Part shown: positions 18,634 through 26,979 of the stretch, piece by piece
How positions within the stretch are numbered: position 1 is the stretch's first letter
Layout: every line of letters begins with the position of its first letter
Assembly: GCF_023525255.1 (NCBI RefSeq)
Contig: NZ_CP073355.1
Location: forward strand, 1,116,001-1,180,000
Source: Thermospira aquatica
Lineage (GTDB): Bacteria > Spirochaetota > Brevinematia > Brevinematales > Thermospiraceae
DNA: 64,000 nt
Direction of reading: 5' to 3'
Notes under the pieces: model-generated
The model's database searches: none
The model's input: the letters and a program-made list of their open reading frames with translations, nothing else
What the model was told of the DNA's origin: nothing
Translations under genes and position numbers: made by a program

Positions 18634-19463
18634 TATTTCCTCCCCTTGTGGATGTCGAATTCATGTGAAAAGGTTATCTTGGACTGTATGGAAGATACAA
18701 GTTTTTCCAGTTTTTGTTTGCCGTCGGGGGCACTCAGAGAAAGCCAGCGAGTAGCAAGAGCAAGCCGCAGCACATAGCTATAAACATCGTGGGCAGAAAA
18801 CATTTCCAGGGAGACACGCTCCTCCAACCATTTCCATTTTACTTCGTCAAAGAAAAGTTCCATCTCAAGAAGACGTCCACTCTCGTAAAGCTGGCTTGCT
18901 TTTTCAATAAAGTTGAATTCCCCACCTACTCCAAAATCCGGGGAGGAGCTTCGTCTCATCAGATCGGCAAATTCTCCCACGGGAAGCATAGAACGTTCCA
19001 TCGGTTTATGGAAACGACGGGCAACAAGCCCTGATTTGATGTTGCGAAGATGTGCCTCAAATTCATAGTACTCTCGTACAAAGGGATCATGAAAATCATC
19101 GAGATGTTCGTAAAGGAGAATAGTGAGTTCCTCTTCGGGAAGATACTCGGGGTAGAGACGACGCTCATTGTTGTAAGCAAACCAATACTCGGCAAGAAAA
19201 GGGAGAAAGCTATCACTGTCTTTCATGTTTTCTTCGAATTCTTCCTGGGTGTAATAAGCGGGGTAACGATAGATGAAGTCTGGTTTGCCATAATGAGCGG
19301 CGTTTGCGATATCATTGAAAAGAAAAAGTTGACGCAGCCCTTCAAAATCCTCGTGTGACATTTCCTCACGACAGAGCTCCCAGACCTCTTCGAGAGTATT
19401 GCCGATTTTTTCTGCATCAAGTACAATATCATGGAAGCTGGAAACAAGGTAGTAGTACTGCAC
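18633..19463 (-). CDS. DUF2764 protein, V-type ATPase subunit C-like
   Basis: 276-aa, acidic, helical soluble protein (MQYYYLVSSFHDIVLDAEK...; DFEGLRQLFLFNDIANA; EFADLMRR). It belongs to the DUF2764 family found in the V-ATPase operons of spirochaetes and Bacteroidetes, in the position where other bacteria encode subunit C. By position and absence of any other C gene it is inferred to be the C-like adaptor between rotor shaft and ring. The stop overlaps the subunit A start by 1 nt and the start overlaps the subunit E stop. Confidence 0.8.
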   Translation of the reverse strand: MQYYYLVSSFHDIVLDAEKIGNTLEEVWELCREEMSHEDFEGLRQLFLFNDIANAAHYGKPDFIYRYPAYYTQEEFEENMKDSDSFLPFLAEYWFAYNNERRLYPEYLPEEELTILLYEHLDDFHDPFVREYYEFEAHLRNIKSGLVARRFHKPMERSMLPVGEFADLMRRSSSPDFGVGGEFNFIEKASQLYESGRLLEMELFFDEVKWKWLEERVSLEMFSAHDVYSYVLRLALATRWLSLSAPDGKQKLEKLVSSIQSKITFSHEFDIHKGRK

Positions 19464-20077
19464 TACTTGCCTCCAAAGAGAATCTCTTTTGCCTGGGGTT
19501 TAAGAAACGACTGGAAGAATTCGAGAAAGTCTTTCTCAGTGAAAGAAAGAAGAAATGTTCCATCTTTTGGCCCAATTTTGAAGCCTCCTTCCATGCGGGA
19601 TTCAAATCGAAGTTCCATACCTTGTTCGAGGAGTTTACTTGCTCGGGACTTGAACCAGGAGAGGAGCTTGTCTTTTTGTTTCTCTGGCAGAACAACGGCA
19701 ATATCAAGACTTCCCTGGTCAGTTGTCCATTTCTGCGCGAGGGTAAGAACAACTTCTCCCAGAATATTTTCATCAGCAAGGGTGTCTTTGATGTTGGGTT
19801 TGATTGCCGATTCGGTCAGGATACGAATGATTTCCTGGCGCAGGCTTGCCATAGCCTGGTCTGAGGCCATCTTCACTTCGGAGAGAGTGCGTTGTTTGAG
19901 ATGTTCTGATTCTTGCTCTGCTTTGCGAAGGATCTGCTCAGCTTCTTTTTTTGCTTGCTCAACGAGGAGCTTTGCCTCTTCCTCAGCTTTTTTTATGATG
20001 ATCTGGCCTTCTTTACGGGCCTTTTCGAGGCCTTCGTTGTAGATCTTTTGGGTGAGTTCTTTGAGCTTGCCTTCCAT
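19463..20077 (-). CDS. atpE: V-type ATPase subunit E (peripheral stalk)
   Basis: 204 aa. The N-terminal 100 residues are a highly charged helix rich in K, E and A (ARKEGQIIIKKAEEEAKLLVEQAKKEAEQIL), followed by a globular C-terminal domain that binds the head. It is the first gene of the operon. The ATG at 20077 follows GGGAGGAAAA and a good promoter. No separate subunit G/H gene is visible. Confidence 0.9.
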   Translation of the reverse strand: MEGKLKELTQKIYNEGLEKARKEGQIIIKKAEEEAKLLVEQAKKEAEQILRKAEQESEHLKQRTLSEVKMASDQAMASLRQEIIRILTESAIKPNIKDTLADENILGEVVLTLAQKWTTDQGSLDIAVVLPEKQKDKLLSWFKSRASKLLEQGMELRFESRMEGGFKIGPKDGTFLLSFTEKDFLEFFQSFLKPQAKEILFGGK

Positions 20078-20108
20078 AGAGGTTTTCCTCCCGGATTTTA
20101 TTTGTTGT

Positions 20109-20137
20109 ATTATAAATCTTTTTAGAATTTTTGTCTA
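20109..20137 (-). promoter_or_regulatory. Promoter of the V-ATPase operon
   Basis: On the minus strand TAGACA (20132-20137) and TATAAT (20109-20114) with a 17-bp spacer, about 30 nt before the subunit E start. The 200 bp between this and the divergent ExbB-like gene are AT-rich with no further recognisable element. Confidence 0.65.
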
Positions 20138-20337
20138 TATTTTAGGAGATTTTTTTTTGGAAAATGGAAAATAAAAGAAAAATAAATGTAAACTTGGTAA
20201 AATTTGTTGATTGTGTCGAGTAAAACGAGAGAGAATCTCAAGAAAAGAAAAAATTTTTAAGAAAAGATGCATTTTTTTTTCTTTTTCTTTATACTTACCT
20301 TTGTAAAAATATTGTGTGATGGAAAAGGAGGCTAGAG

Positions 20338-20973
20338 ATGGTTATCCTGGAGTATTTCCAACAGGGTGGACCAGTAATGTATTTTATCCTTGTGGTTTCG
20401 ATTGTGGGACTTGCGGTTTTTATTGAGAGAGTGCTTTTTTTCCGTCAGGTTCGACAGAATGCGAAGATTATTCAGGAAAAGATGCGCGAGAAACTCAAGG
20501 GGAGACGGATAGATGAGGCTATAGCCGTCTGTGAAAACTATCCGGGACTTGCGGCTAATATTATTCGCGCCGGACTGACGCAATACAACAAGAGTCGTGA
20601 TGAGATTGAAAAGGCAATGGATGATGCGGCTGTTTATGAGCTTCCCAAACTGCATCGGAATGTGCCTGTGCTCGCGACGGTGACGAGTGTTTCAACCCTT
20701 TTGGGACTTTTGGGAACGGTGCTCGGGATGATTATCTCGAGTACGGTGCTTTCTACGCAGGGTATGAATAATCCCTCGAAGCTTATCGGGGGTATTGCTC
20801 AGGCGCTTATTACGACAGCGTATGGGTTGATTGTGGCCATCCCTGCTCAGGTGGCGTATAACTATATTGTGGCTCAGGTAGAGAGTATTATTTCAGATAT
20901 AGAGATATCGACGACGGAACTGATCCAGCTTTTGAAATCAAAAGCGGAAGATACATCGCTTCCTCGCTGGTAA
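20338..20973 (+). CDS. MotA/TolQ/ExbB-family proton-channel protein
   Basis: 211 aa with an N-terminal transmembrane helix (VMYFILVVSIVGLAVFIERVLFF), a cytoplasmic loop (residues 40-110) and two C-terminal helices (VTSVSTLLGLLGTVLGMI; GLIVAIPAQVAYNYIV). This is the ExbB/TolQ pattern. Such channels use the ion gradient to drive an outer-membrane or cell-wall partner through an ExbD/TolR protein. No ExbD/TolR gene follows, which is odd, so the partner must be elsewhere. The ATG at 20338 follows AAAAGGAGG. It heads a plus-strand run with plsY, gatA and a ferredoxin. Confidence 0.88.
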   Translation: MVILEYFQQGGPVMYFILVVSIVGLAVFIERVLFFRQVRQNAKIIQEKMREKLKGRRIDEAIAVCENYPGLAANIIRAGLTQYNKSRDEIEKAMDDAAVYELPKLHRNVPVLATVTSVSTLLGLLGTVLGMIISSTVLSTQGMNNPSKLIGGIAQALITTAYGLIVAIPAQVAYNYIVAQVESIISDIEISTTELIQLLKSKAEDTSLPRW

Positions 20974-21018
20974 GTTGTCTTGATATGATACTTTTAGGGA
21001 AAAAGTAAGGAGTAAACG

Positions 21019-21696
21019 ATGACGGTAATGGTGTATGTGCTTTACCTTGTTGGAACGTATCTGCTCGGTGCGATTCCATTTGGTTTGGTTTATGGGTTTA
21101 TGCGGGGTGTTGATATTCGCACCGTAGGATCCAAGAATATTGGGGCGACGAATGTGAGTCGGGTTTTTGGTTTTTGGGGTGGTTTTGTGCCTGTATTTGT
21201 GTTGGACTTTCTCAAAGGTGGTCTGCCGGTTTTCTTTTTCCCTGTTGTGGAGCAGATGGTATTTGGGGGGAGTGGATATTTTCTCGAAAGGGATATCATG
21301 TTGATTTTGATAGGCGTGGTGGCGATTCTTGGGCATCTCTACCCTGTGTACCTTGGCTTCAAGGGAGGTAAAGGTGTGGCCACATCGGCCGGAGTGTTTT
21401 CGTTTTTGGCTTTTTATGAACTTTTGATAGCTTTGGGGGTATTTTTGGTGACTCTCTTTGGTTTTCGATTGGCGGTCTATCTGGGTGACACAGAAGAACG
21501 AAAGCTAGGTTTTTTCAAAAATCTGCAAAAGGGTGTAGGGCTTTCTTCTGTCCTTGCTGCTGTTGCTCTTCCTCTGAGTGTTTGGTTCTTGGAACCGCAG
21601 AGGACAGCTCTTAAAGTGGTGACGATAGTGATAGCTCTTCTGGTTATTGTTAAGCACCGGAAAAATCTCGCGCAGCTTTTTGGGGCAAAGTCGTAG
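21019..21696 (+). CDS. plsY: Glycerol-3-phosphate acyltransferase PlsY (paralogue 2)
   Basis: 225 aa, polytopic. PlsY motifs are GAIPFGLVYG near residue 18, SKNIGATNVSRVFG, and LGFKGGKGVATSAGVF. It is about 20 residues longer than the copy at 10115, mainly by a cytoplasmic stretch (LGDTEERKLGFFKNLQKG) before the last helices. The two copies share motifs but differ broadly, so this is an old duplication or separate acquisition. The ATG follows AAGGAGTAAACG. It ends 9 nt before gatA. Confidence 0.92.
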   Translation: MTVMVYVLYLVGTYLLGAIPFGLVYGFMRGVDIRTVGSKNIGATNVSRVFGFWGGFVPVFVLDFLKGGLPVFFFPVVEQMVFGGSGYFLERDIMLILIGVVAILGHLYPVYLGFKGGKGVATSAGVFSFLAFYELLIALGVFLVTLFGFRLAVYLGDTEERKLGFFKNLQKGVGLSSVLAAVALPLSVWFLEPQRTALKVVTIVIALLVIVKHRKNLAQLFGAKS

Positions 21697-21705
21697 GAGG
21701 AAGGA

Positions 21706-23142
21706 ATGGATATACGGGAATTTTCTCTTCGTCAGCTGAGTGAAGCTCTTGAGAAAAAGGAACTTTCCTCGGAGGAGATCACAAGGGCGTATCTTGAGGC
21801 TATTGAGAGAGATGAAACCTCGTCTGAACCTATTCATGCCTATGTCTCTGTTTATACTGAGGATGCCCTCGCTATGGCTCAAGAGGCAGATAAGAAACGT
21901 GCCCGGGGTGAAGGTACAAAACTTACCGGTATTCCTATAGCTATTAAAGATAATATTAACGTACGCGGATATGAGACAACCTGTTCCTCCAGGATTTTAA
22001 AAGGGTATAAAGCAAGTTATGACGCGACGGTTGTAGAAAAACTCATCCGTCACCATGGAATGGTGTTTTTGGGGAAGACCAATATGGATGAGTTTGCTAT
22101 GGGGTCTTCTACCGAAACCTCGGCGTATGGTATTACTCGAAATCCTTTTGATCGCAAAAGGGTTCCAGGGGGCTCGTCGGGTGGTTCTGCGGCTTCTGTT
22201 GGTGGAAAGTTGGCTCCCGTGGCACTTGGGAGTGATACAGGGGGGTCTATACGTCAACCGGCGGCTTTTTGTGGGTGTGTGGGATTGAAGCCTACCTATG
22301 GAACAGTTTCACGGTATGGGTTGGTGGCGTTTGCCTCTTCGCTTGATCAGATTGGACCTCTCGCTCGGACGGTAGAGGATGCTGCCTGGATCTATGAGGC
22401 TATCGCAGGGCATGATCCCAGAGACTCTACCAGTGTTGAGCATGTGCCTGTGTTGAAGCTCGAGGGAAATCTCAAGGGTGTTCGAATTGGTGTGCCGAAG
22501 GAGTTTATTGTCGAGGGGATGTCTCAGGAGGTGAAGGAAAATCTTGAAACAGTTCTCCGGAAACTGGAACAGGAGGGGGCTATTGTGAAGGAAATATCCC
22601 TTCCTCATAGTGAGTATGCTGTGCCCACCTACTATGTGGTGGCTACGGCTGAGGCAAGTTCCAATCTCGAACGTTACGATGGGGTGAAGTACGGTTACCG
22701 GGCTCAGGCGGGAACACTCTCGGAAATGTATGTGAAAACCCGTACAGAGGGTTTTGGAGCAGAGGTAAAACGACGTATTATGCTGGGGACGTACGTGCTT
22801 TCTGCTGGCTACTATGATGCCTACTATCTCAAGGCACTCAAGGTTCGTACCCTTATTCGTCAGGATTTTCAGAAGGCGTTTGCCCAGGTAGATGTGATCC
22901 TTGGACCGACGACTCCTACTCCACCGTTTGGGATAGGGGAAAAGCTCAATGATCCCATTTCGATGTATCTTTCGGATATTTATACGATTTCAGCGAATCT
23001 GGCAGGCATTCCTGCAATTTCGTTACCTTCTGGATGGACAAAGACAGGATTGCCGCTTGGTATTCAGTTGATGGGTGACGCACTCAATGATGGAAAACTT
23101 CTCGATGTGGCGTATGGAGTAGAGCAAAAGTTAAAGGTGTAA
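21706..23142 (+). CDS. gatA: Asp-tRNA(Asn)/Glu-tRNA(Gln) amidotransferase subunit A
   Basis: 478 aa of the amidase signature family. The catalytic triad is visible: Lys in GIPIAIKDN, cis-Ser in [10 protein letters not shown] and nucleophile Ser in [12 protein letters not shown]. GatA releases ammonia from glutamine for transamidation of mischarged Glu-tRNA(Gln) or Asp-tRNA(Asn) in the GatCAB complex. It is full length for GatA and not a generic amidase, judging by [13 protein letters not shown] and [14 protein letters not shown]. gatB and gatC are not in the window. The ATG follows GTAGGAGGAAGGA. Confidence 0.94.
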   Translation: MDIREFSLRQLSEALEKKELSSEEITRAYLEAIERDETSSEPIHAYVSVYTEDALAMAQEADKKRARGEGTKLTGIPIAIKDNINVRGYETTCSSRILKGYKASYDATVVEKLIRHHGMVFLGKTNMDEFAMGSSTETSAYGITRNPFDRKRVPGGSSGGSAASVGGKLAPVALGSDTGGSIRQPAAFCGCVGLKPTYGTVSRYGLVAFASSLDQIGPLARTVEDAAWIYEAIAGHDPRDSTSVEHVPVLKLEGNLKGVRIGVPKEFIVEGMSQEVKENLETVLRKLEQEGAIVKEISLPHSEYAVPTYYVVATAEASSNLERYDGVKYGYRAQAGTLSEMYVKTRTEGFGAEVKRRIMLGTYVLSAGYYDAYYLKALKVRTLIRQDFQKAFAQVDVILGPTTPTPPFGIGEKLNDPISMYLSDIYTISANLAGIPAISLPSGWTKTGLPLGIQLMGDALNDGKLLDVAYGVEQKLKV

Positions 23143-23167
23143 AAGAATCTCTTTCAAGGAGGCCAAA

Positions 23168-23338
23168 ATGGCATATAAGATTATCGCAAGTAAGTGTACC
23201 AACTGCGGAGCATGTGAAGCTGCCTGCCCTGTGTCTGCTATCAGTGAGCAGGGGGGAAAGCGTGTTATCGATGCGGGTGTCTGTATCGATTGTGGTGCTT
23301 GTGCTTCTACCTGTGCGTTTGATGCTATCGAGGCTTAA
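23168..23338 (+). CDS. 2[4Fe-4S] ferredoxin, 56 aa
   Basis: A small gene starting at ATG 23168 after AAGGAGG and ending at TAA 23336-23338. It has two cluster motifs, [12 protein letters not shown] and [11 protein letters not shown], each a C-x2-C-x2-C-x3-C pattern, in the classic clostridial-type low-potential ferredoxin size. Such proteins shuttle electrons between pyruvate:ferredoxin oxidoreductase, hydrogenases and related enzymes, which fits an anaerobic fermenter. It follows gatA by 25 nt and may be co-transcribed. Confidence 0.95.
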   Translation: MAYKIIASKCTNCGACEAACPVSAISEQGGKRVIDAGVCIDCGACASTCAFDAIEA

Positions 23339-23350
23339 GATGTTTTGATA

Positions 23351-23386
23351 GTGGGATGGAGAAGCATCCCACTTGTCTTTATTTTG
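23351..23386 (+). terminator. Probable terminator after the ferredoxin gene
   Basis: GTGGGATG (23351-23358), loop GAGAAG and CATCCCAC (23365-23372) form a perfect 8-bp stem. It is followed by an interrupted T-rich tail. Confidence 0.65.
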
Positions 23387-23411
23387 TGTAGGGAGAAATA
23401 AGGAGAGAGGT

Positions 23412-25334
23412 ATGCAGATGGAAGCTTATTATACAACGTCAGGTTTGTCCCGGATTACGACGGTGGTTGTGGTAGTTTTAGTGATGATTCTGGGAGTTTG
23501 GCCGTTTATCAGAAATTACAAATACGCTGATCACCATCTGGATTATCTCAATCATGATTATGGGAAAAACCTTATGGCATCATCTGAACCAGGATCGGTA
23601 TACATGACAGAAGGTGGGGATAATCAGGTGTTTTCTTCGCTGTATTTTGTGTATGCTGCCCGTGTACGACCTGATCTCTCTCCCTATGATCAGATGGGAA
23701 ATGTGTTCAAGAAAATTTACGGACTCATGCTTTACAGTGATCCACGCGTGCTTGCTCGCCGAAAAGACCTCGTTGATAGCAATATTTTTGCCGGGCTTGA
23801 GCCGTTTTATGTGCAGATTTCTAATATCAATGATCCTCGAATCAATCTCGATCCGTATTTTATTCCTTACTGGCAGGGGCAGCGGCCGGTGTATCTCACA
23901 TGGCAGCGTCCCGAGGTGTGGAAACTTGGGGATTATACGTATCGTCGGTACGGTATTATGTATAAAGTGGAACCCATAGCCCATCGTTTGCTGGATGACC
24001 TGGAGATTCGTGGCTCGTTGACAGTGGGAGAAGCCCAGTATCTCTTTTCTGAGTGGCTCAAGCGTTCTGTTGATAGAGACTTTGTCCTTGAGAAGGTGCG
24101 CTATCTTGCCTCGCATGGCTATGTAAAACAGGAGGGTGAGAAAATTGTTTTTATCAAGAATACCCCATTTCCCCTTGCGGATTATTTTTCCCGGTATCGA
24201 CTTCGCTGGGGAAAGATTCCTAACCTGGCATATCTTGATAGGATGACCAGAGAGATTGCTATTGGGTATGATATGCAGATGGGAAATATCTACCGAAGTA
24301 AGATTAGAGACCTCCAGACGATGTATCAGCGTGAGGTTCGTTCTGAGGTTCGCGAAAAAATCGCTAAAGAAATCACTAATGCCTGGGAGCAAGCAAAAGC
24401 CGTATATCGTGAGGCTATTTCGTATGGGCATGATAGCGTCTCTATTATAGGGGCTTTAGTGGCTTTGGTAGAAAATGAGGTTGGAGAGGATCTGTCAGAG
24501 GAAGCCTGGCCACATTTTCGTAGGCTTTTGTCGTATTATTATAAATCAAGAACACTTGTGGGTGTTGCGATGACGTATAATCAGCTTCTCTTGAGAACCA
24601 TTTATCGTCATCCTGATCGAAAAGAAAAGCTTCTTCCTCTTCTGGAGGAGAATATCAGGCATCTTCGCCAGATGCTTGTTCTCCGGAGTGAGGTAAAGCT
24701 CAAAGAAGCTCCCCCGAAGGATATAGGGGGTGGTTTTATGAATCCAGCCTATCAATCGTATCAGGAGTATCTCCAGTGGAAGCAGTATGTGGATATGCTT
24801 GATGTCGTCACGAAGGATCTTCGTTCACCGCTTTCCTCTCGTTTTGAAGAGACGGTATATGCCCTTTTGCAAAATCCTAAGGTATTTTCTTTAGATCAGA
24901 AGCAGATGATTCTTGTACAACTGATTCAGCGGACACAGCTAGCGAACTATGTTCCATATGCAAACCTTGCTGGAAAAATTATAGATGTCCTTTCTCGGGA
25001 GGATGATCTGCAGACACTTCTGTTTGTTTGGCAAATGGCTATACAGGTGCCTGACTGGACAGACAAGGCCTTTGTGACCGGTGATAAGATTTTGAGGCAT
25101 AAGGACTTTCAGGTTCAACCTCTTCCAGAGGTTCCGTACAATCTTGGTATCCTCGCGTACCAAATAGCAAAGACATCCAATGATGAAGGGGATGTAAACA
25201 AAAGTTCATTTTATACCATGAAGAGCAAGGAATACATGAAAGTGTTTAAGCTGCTCTGTGAGGGAAATCTTCAGCTTCAGGCGAGGTTTGCTCAGCAGCT
25301 AAGAGTAGCGGACCAGGTTTTGGCACTGCCGTAA
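23412..25334 (+). CDS. Large membrane-anchored protein of unknown function
   Basis: 640 aa from the ATG at 23412, which follows AAGGAGAGAGG. A longer frame to 23373 has no ribosome site. One transmembrane helix lies near residues 18-36 (TTVVVVVLVMILGVWPF), and the rest is soluble and outside the membrane. The segment ASSEPGSVYMTEGGDNQVFSSLYFVYAARVRPD resembles the soluble tail of DUF2723-type membrane proteins of Bacteroidetes/spirochaetes, but the multi-helix part is missing. Later regions are helical and rich in Tyr and Arg. No catalytic motif was recognised. It follows the ferredoxin terminator and precedes cvpA by 41 nt. Confidence 0.7.
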   Translation: MQMEAYYTTSGLSRITTVVVVVLVMILGVWPFIRNYKYADHHLDYLNHDYGKNLMASSEPGSVYMTEGGDNQVFSSLYFVYAARVRPDLSPYDQMGNVFKKIYGLMLYSDPRVLARRKDLVDSNIFAGLEPFYVQISNINDPRINLDPYFIPYWQGQRPVYLTWQRPEVWKLGDYTYRRYGIMYKVEPIAHRLLDDLEIRGSLTVGEAQYLFSEWLKRSVDRDFVLEKVRYLASHGYVKQEGEKIVFIKNTPFPLADYFSRYRLRWGKIPNLAYLDRMTREIAIGYDMQMGNIYRSKIRDLQTMYQREVRSEVREKIAKEITNAWEQAKAVYREAISYGHDSVSIIGALVALVENEVGEDLSEEAWPHFRRLLSYYYKSRTLVGVAMTYNQLLLRTIYRHPDRKEKLLPLLEENIRHLRQMLVLRSEVKLKEAPPKDIGGGFMNPAYQSYQEYLQWKQYVDMLDVVTKDLRSPLSSRFEETVYALLQNPKVFSLDQKQMILVQLIQRTQLANYVPYANLAGKIIDVLSREDDLQTLLFVWQMAIQVPDWTDKAFVTGDKILRHKDFQVQPLPEVPYNLGILAYQIAKTSNDEGDVNKSSFYTMKSKEYMKVFKLLCEGNLQLQARFAQQLRVADQVLALP

Positions 25335-25375
25335 GCTGGCTTTATTTTTGTGCCTTAAAGGTCGATAAGAAAAAT

Positions 25376-25840
25376 ATGCATTACTATGATCTTTTTATTG
25401 TCGTTTTTCTGATCATTGGGTTTGCTTACGGGTTTAGTAGGGGTTTTATCAATATGATATTTACCCTCCTGGCTGTGGTTTTTGGACTTGTTTTGGGAGT
25501 AGCTCTGGGAAAACTTGTAGTAGGATGGCTTCCCCAGGCATATCGGCAGGTGTGGTTCTGGGTGGTGTTTGTTGTGGTGTTTACAGGGGGATATTTTGGG
25601 GTGAAGAGGTTTTCGTACTGGCTTGAGGATGTGCTGGAGTTTTTTGAGCTGGAGTGGTTGGATTCACTTCTGGGAGGTGTGGTTGGGCTTTTTCAGTTTG
25701 GGTTTTTGGTGGGTCTTATCTTCCTTTTGGTGGAGAGGTTTCCCTTTTTTCCTCAGGATTGGATACAAAAGGAGTTACCGTTGGGGCTTCTTCTTGCTCA
25801 GTGGACGCAGGTGGTGATAAACGTTTTTACTCATCTGTAG
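25376..25840 (+). CDS. cvpA: CvpA-family membrane protein
   Basis: 154 aa with four hydrophobic helices. The N-terminal pattern YDLFIVVFLIIGFAYGFSRGFINMIFT is characteristic of the CvpA/colicin V production family. The family is linked to envelope homeostasis, but its molecular role is unsettled. The ribosome site is weak (AAAGG). It is probably co-transcribed with the large anchored protein upstream. Confidence 0.8.
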   Translation: MHYYDLFIVVFLIIGFAYGFSRGFINMIFTLLAVVFGLVLGVALGKLVVGWLPQAYRQVWFWVVFVVVFTGGYFGVKRFSYWLEDVLEFFELEWLDSLLGGVVGLFQFGFLVGLIFLLVERFPFFPQDWIQKELPLGLLLAQWTQVVINVFTHL

Positions 25841-25847
25841 AGAGTAT

Positions 25848-25876
25848 TTGCAAAAAGTTTTTGTCTGTTATATAAT
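25848..25876 (+). promoter_or_regulatory. Promoter of the binding-protein/sensor-kinase pair
   Basis: TTGCAA (25848-25853) and TATAAT (25871-25876) with a 17-bp spacer, 30 nt upstream of the lipoprotein start. Confidence 0.7.
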
Positions 25877-25905
25877 GAAAAAAGTCCAGGAAAAGGGAGG
25901 CGGTT

Positions 25906-26979
25906 ATGATGAAGAAAATCCTTTGGACCGCCGTGGTTTGTGTTTTGTTTTTGGGTTGTGCTCGTCCTATGCGTGTGATGATTGTGGGGGATTTTTCTGG
26001 TGTGAGTTCAATGCTCCATGTTGAGGGAAGAGAGGGGATTCTCTGGGCTATCTCTGACCTTCGTGACGAGAAAAAAATTCTCTATGAGATGCTGGACATT
26101 CATAATATCTCTGATGACGAAGTGAAAAAAGTTCTCCAGAAATACCGTCCTGATGTCATTCTCGGGCCATTTGAGTCTACGATCGGAGCAAGACTTATTC
26201 CTTTAGCTAATGAAATGGCCATACCCATCATATGTCCGACGGTGAGTACCTCATGCTGGACCGGCAAAAGGGATTACATGGCGAGGGTTGTACCGGAAAA
26301 TCTCCAGGAAATACGAAGTCTTTTGTGCCGGATGGAAAGAGATGGTGTTAGCCGACCCCTTCTTCTCTATGCTGAAGCCAATAAGGTCTACGCAACAGCA
26401 TGGAAAGAAGAGAGTTCAAATTTTTGGACATCGAAGGGGGTAAACGTGGTTATAGTACCCTATCGGTTCGAAGGTTCTGGTTGGGTTGAGGAGGTGGCTG
26501 AGAGGGTAGTGCGAGCAAGACCGGATGCCCTTATAATTGTGGCTGGCGGAGAAGAGGGTGGACTTCTTGTCCAGAGGATAGGACGCCAGCTTTCCGGGGT
26601 GCGTTTTTATCTTTCTGGTTGGACGATGGACAGGTATTTTCTTCGATGGAGTGGAAGATATGGCGAGGGGGCGGTGGTTATTCATCACTTTGTTATGAAT
26701 CATACCAATCAGGGGTATCAAAATATCGCCAGGAGATTTTTAGAGCAGTATGGGCAGATGCCATCGTTTGGGTTTGTGTATGGTTATGAGGCAATGAAAC
26801 TGGCTGCAGAGCTTTACGACGATGCCAAAGGACAACTGGCTAAACGGTGGTTTTCTCTTTTTCCACGGACATTTGAGGGGTTACAATCCGCAGTGTATCT
26901 TGATCAGTATGGAGATGCCACGAGGAAGATGTTTATTATAAAGGTAGTGAGTAATGAGTGGCAGGTGGCAAATGAGTAA
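25906..26979 (+). CDS. Periplasmic-binding-protein (type 1) lipoprotein, probable sensor partner
   Basis: 357 aa. A lipoprotein signal ends at LFLGC. The rest has the fold pattern of LivJ/peripla_BP_6 ligand-binding proteins: RPDVILGPFESTIGARLIPLANEMAIPIICPTVS, then a second lobe with RPDALIIVAGGEEGGLLVQRIG. No transporter genes follow. Instead its stop overlaps the start codon of a sensor kinase, so it is inferred to bind a ligand and present it to that kinase. The ligand is unknown (amino acid, amide or similar by family). The ATG follows AAGGGAGG. Confidence 0.8.
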   Translation: MMKKILWTAVVCVLFLGCARPMRVMIVGDFSGVSSMLHVEGREGILWAISDLRDEKKILYEMLDIHNISDDEVKKVLQKYRPDVILGPFESTIGARLIPLANEMAIPIICPTVSTSCWTGKRDYMARVVPENLQEIRSLLCRMERDGVSRPLLLYAEANKVYATAWKEESSNFWTSKGVNVVIVPYRFEGSGWVEEVAERVVRARPDALIIVAGGEEGGLLVQRIGRQLSGVRFYLSGWTMDRYFLRWSGRYGEGAVVIHHFVMNHTNQGYQNIARRFLEQYGQMPSFGFVYGYEAMKLAAELYDDAKGQLAKRWFSLFPRTFEGLQSAVYLDQYGDATRKMFIIKVVSNEWQVANE

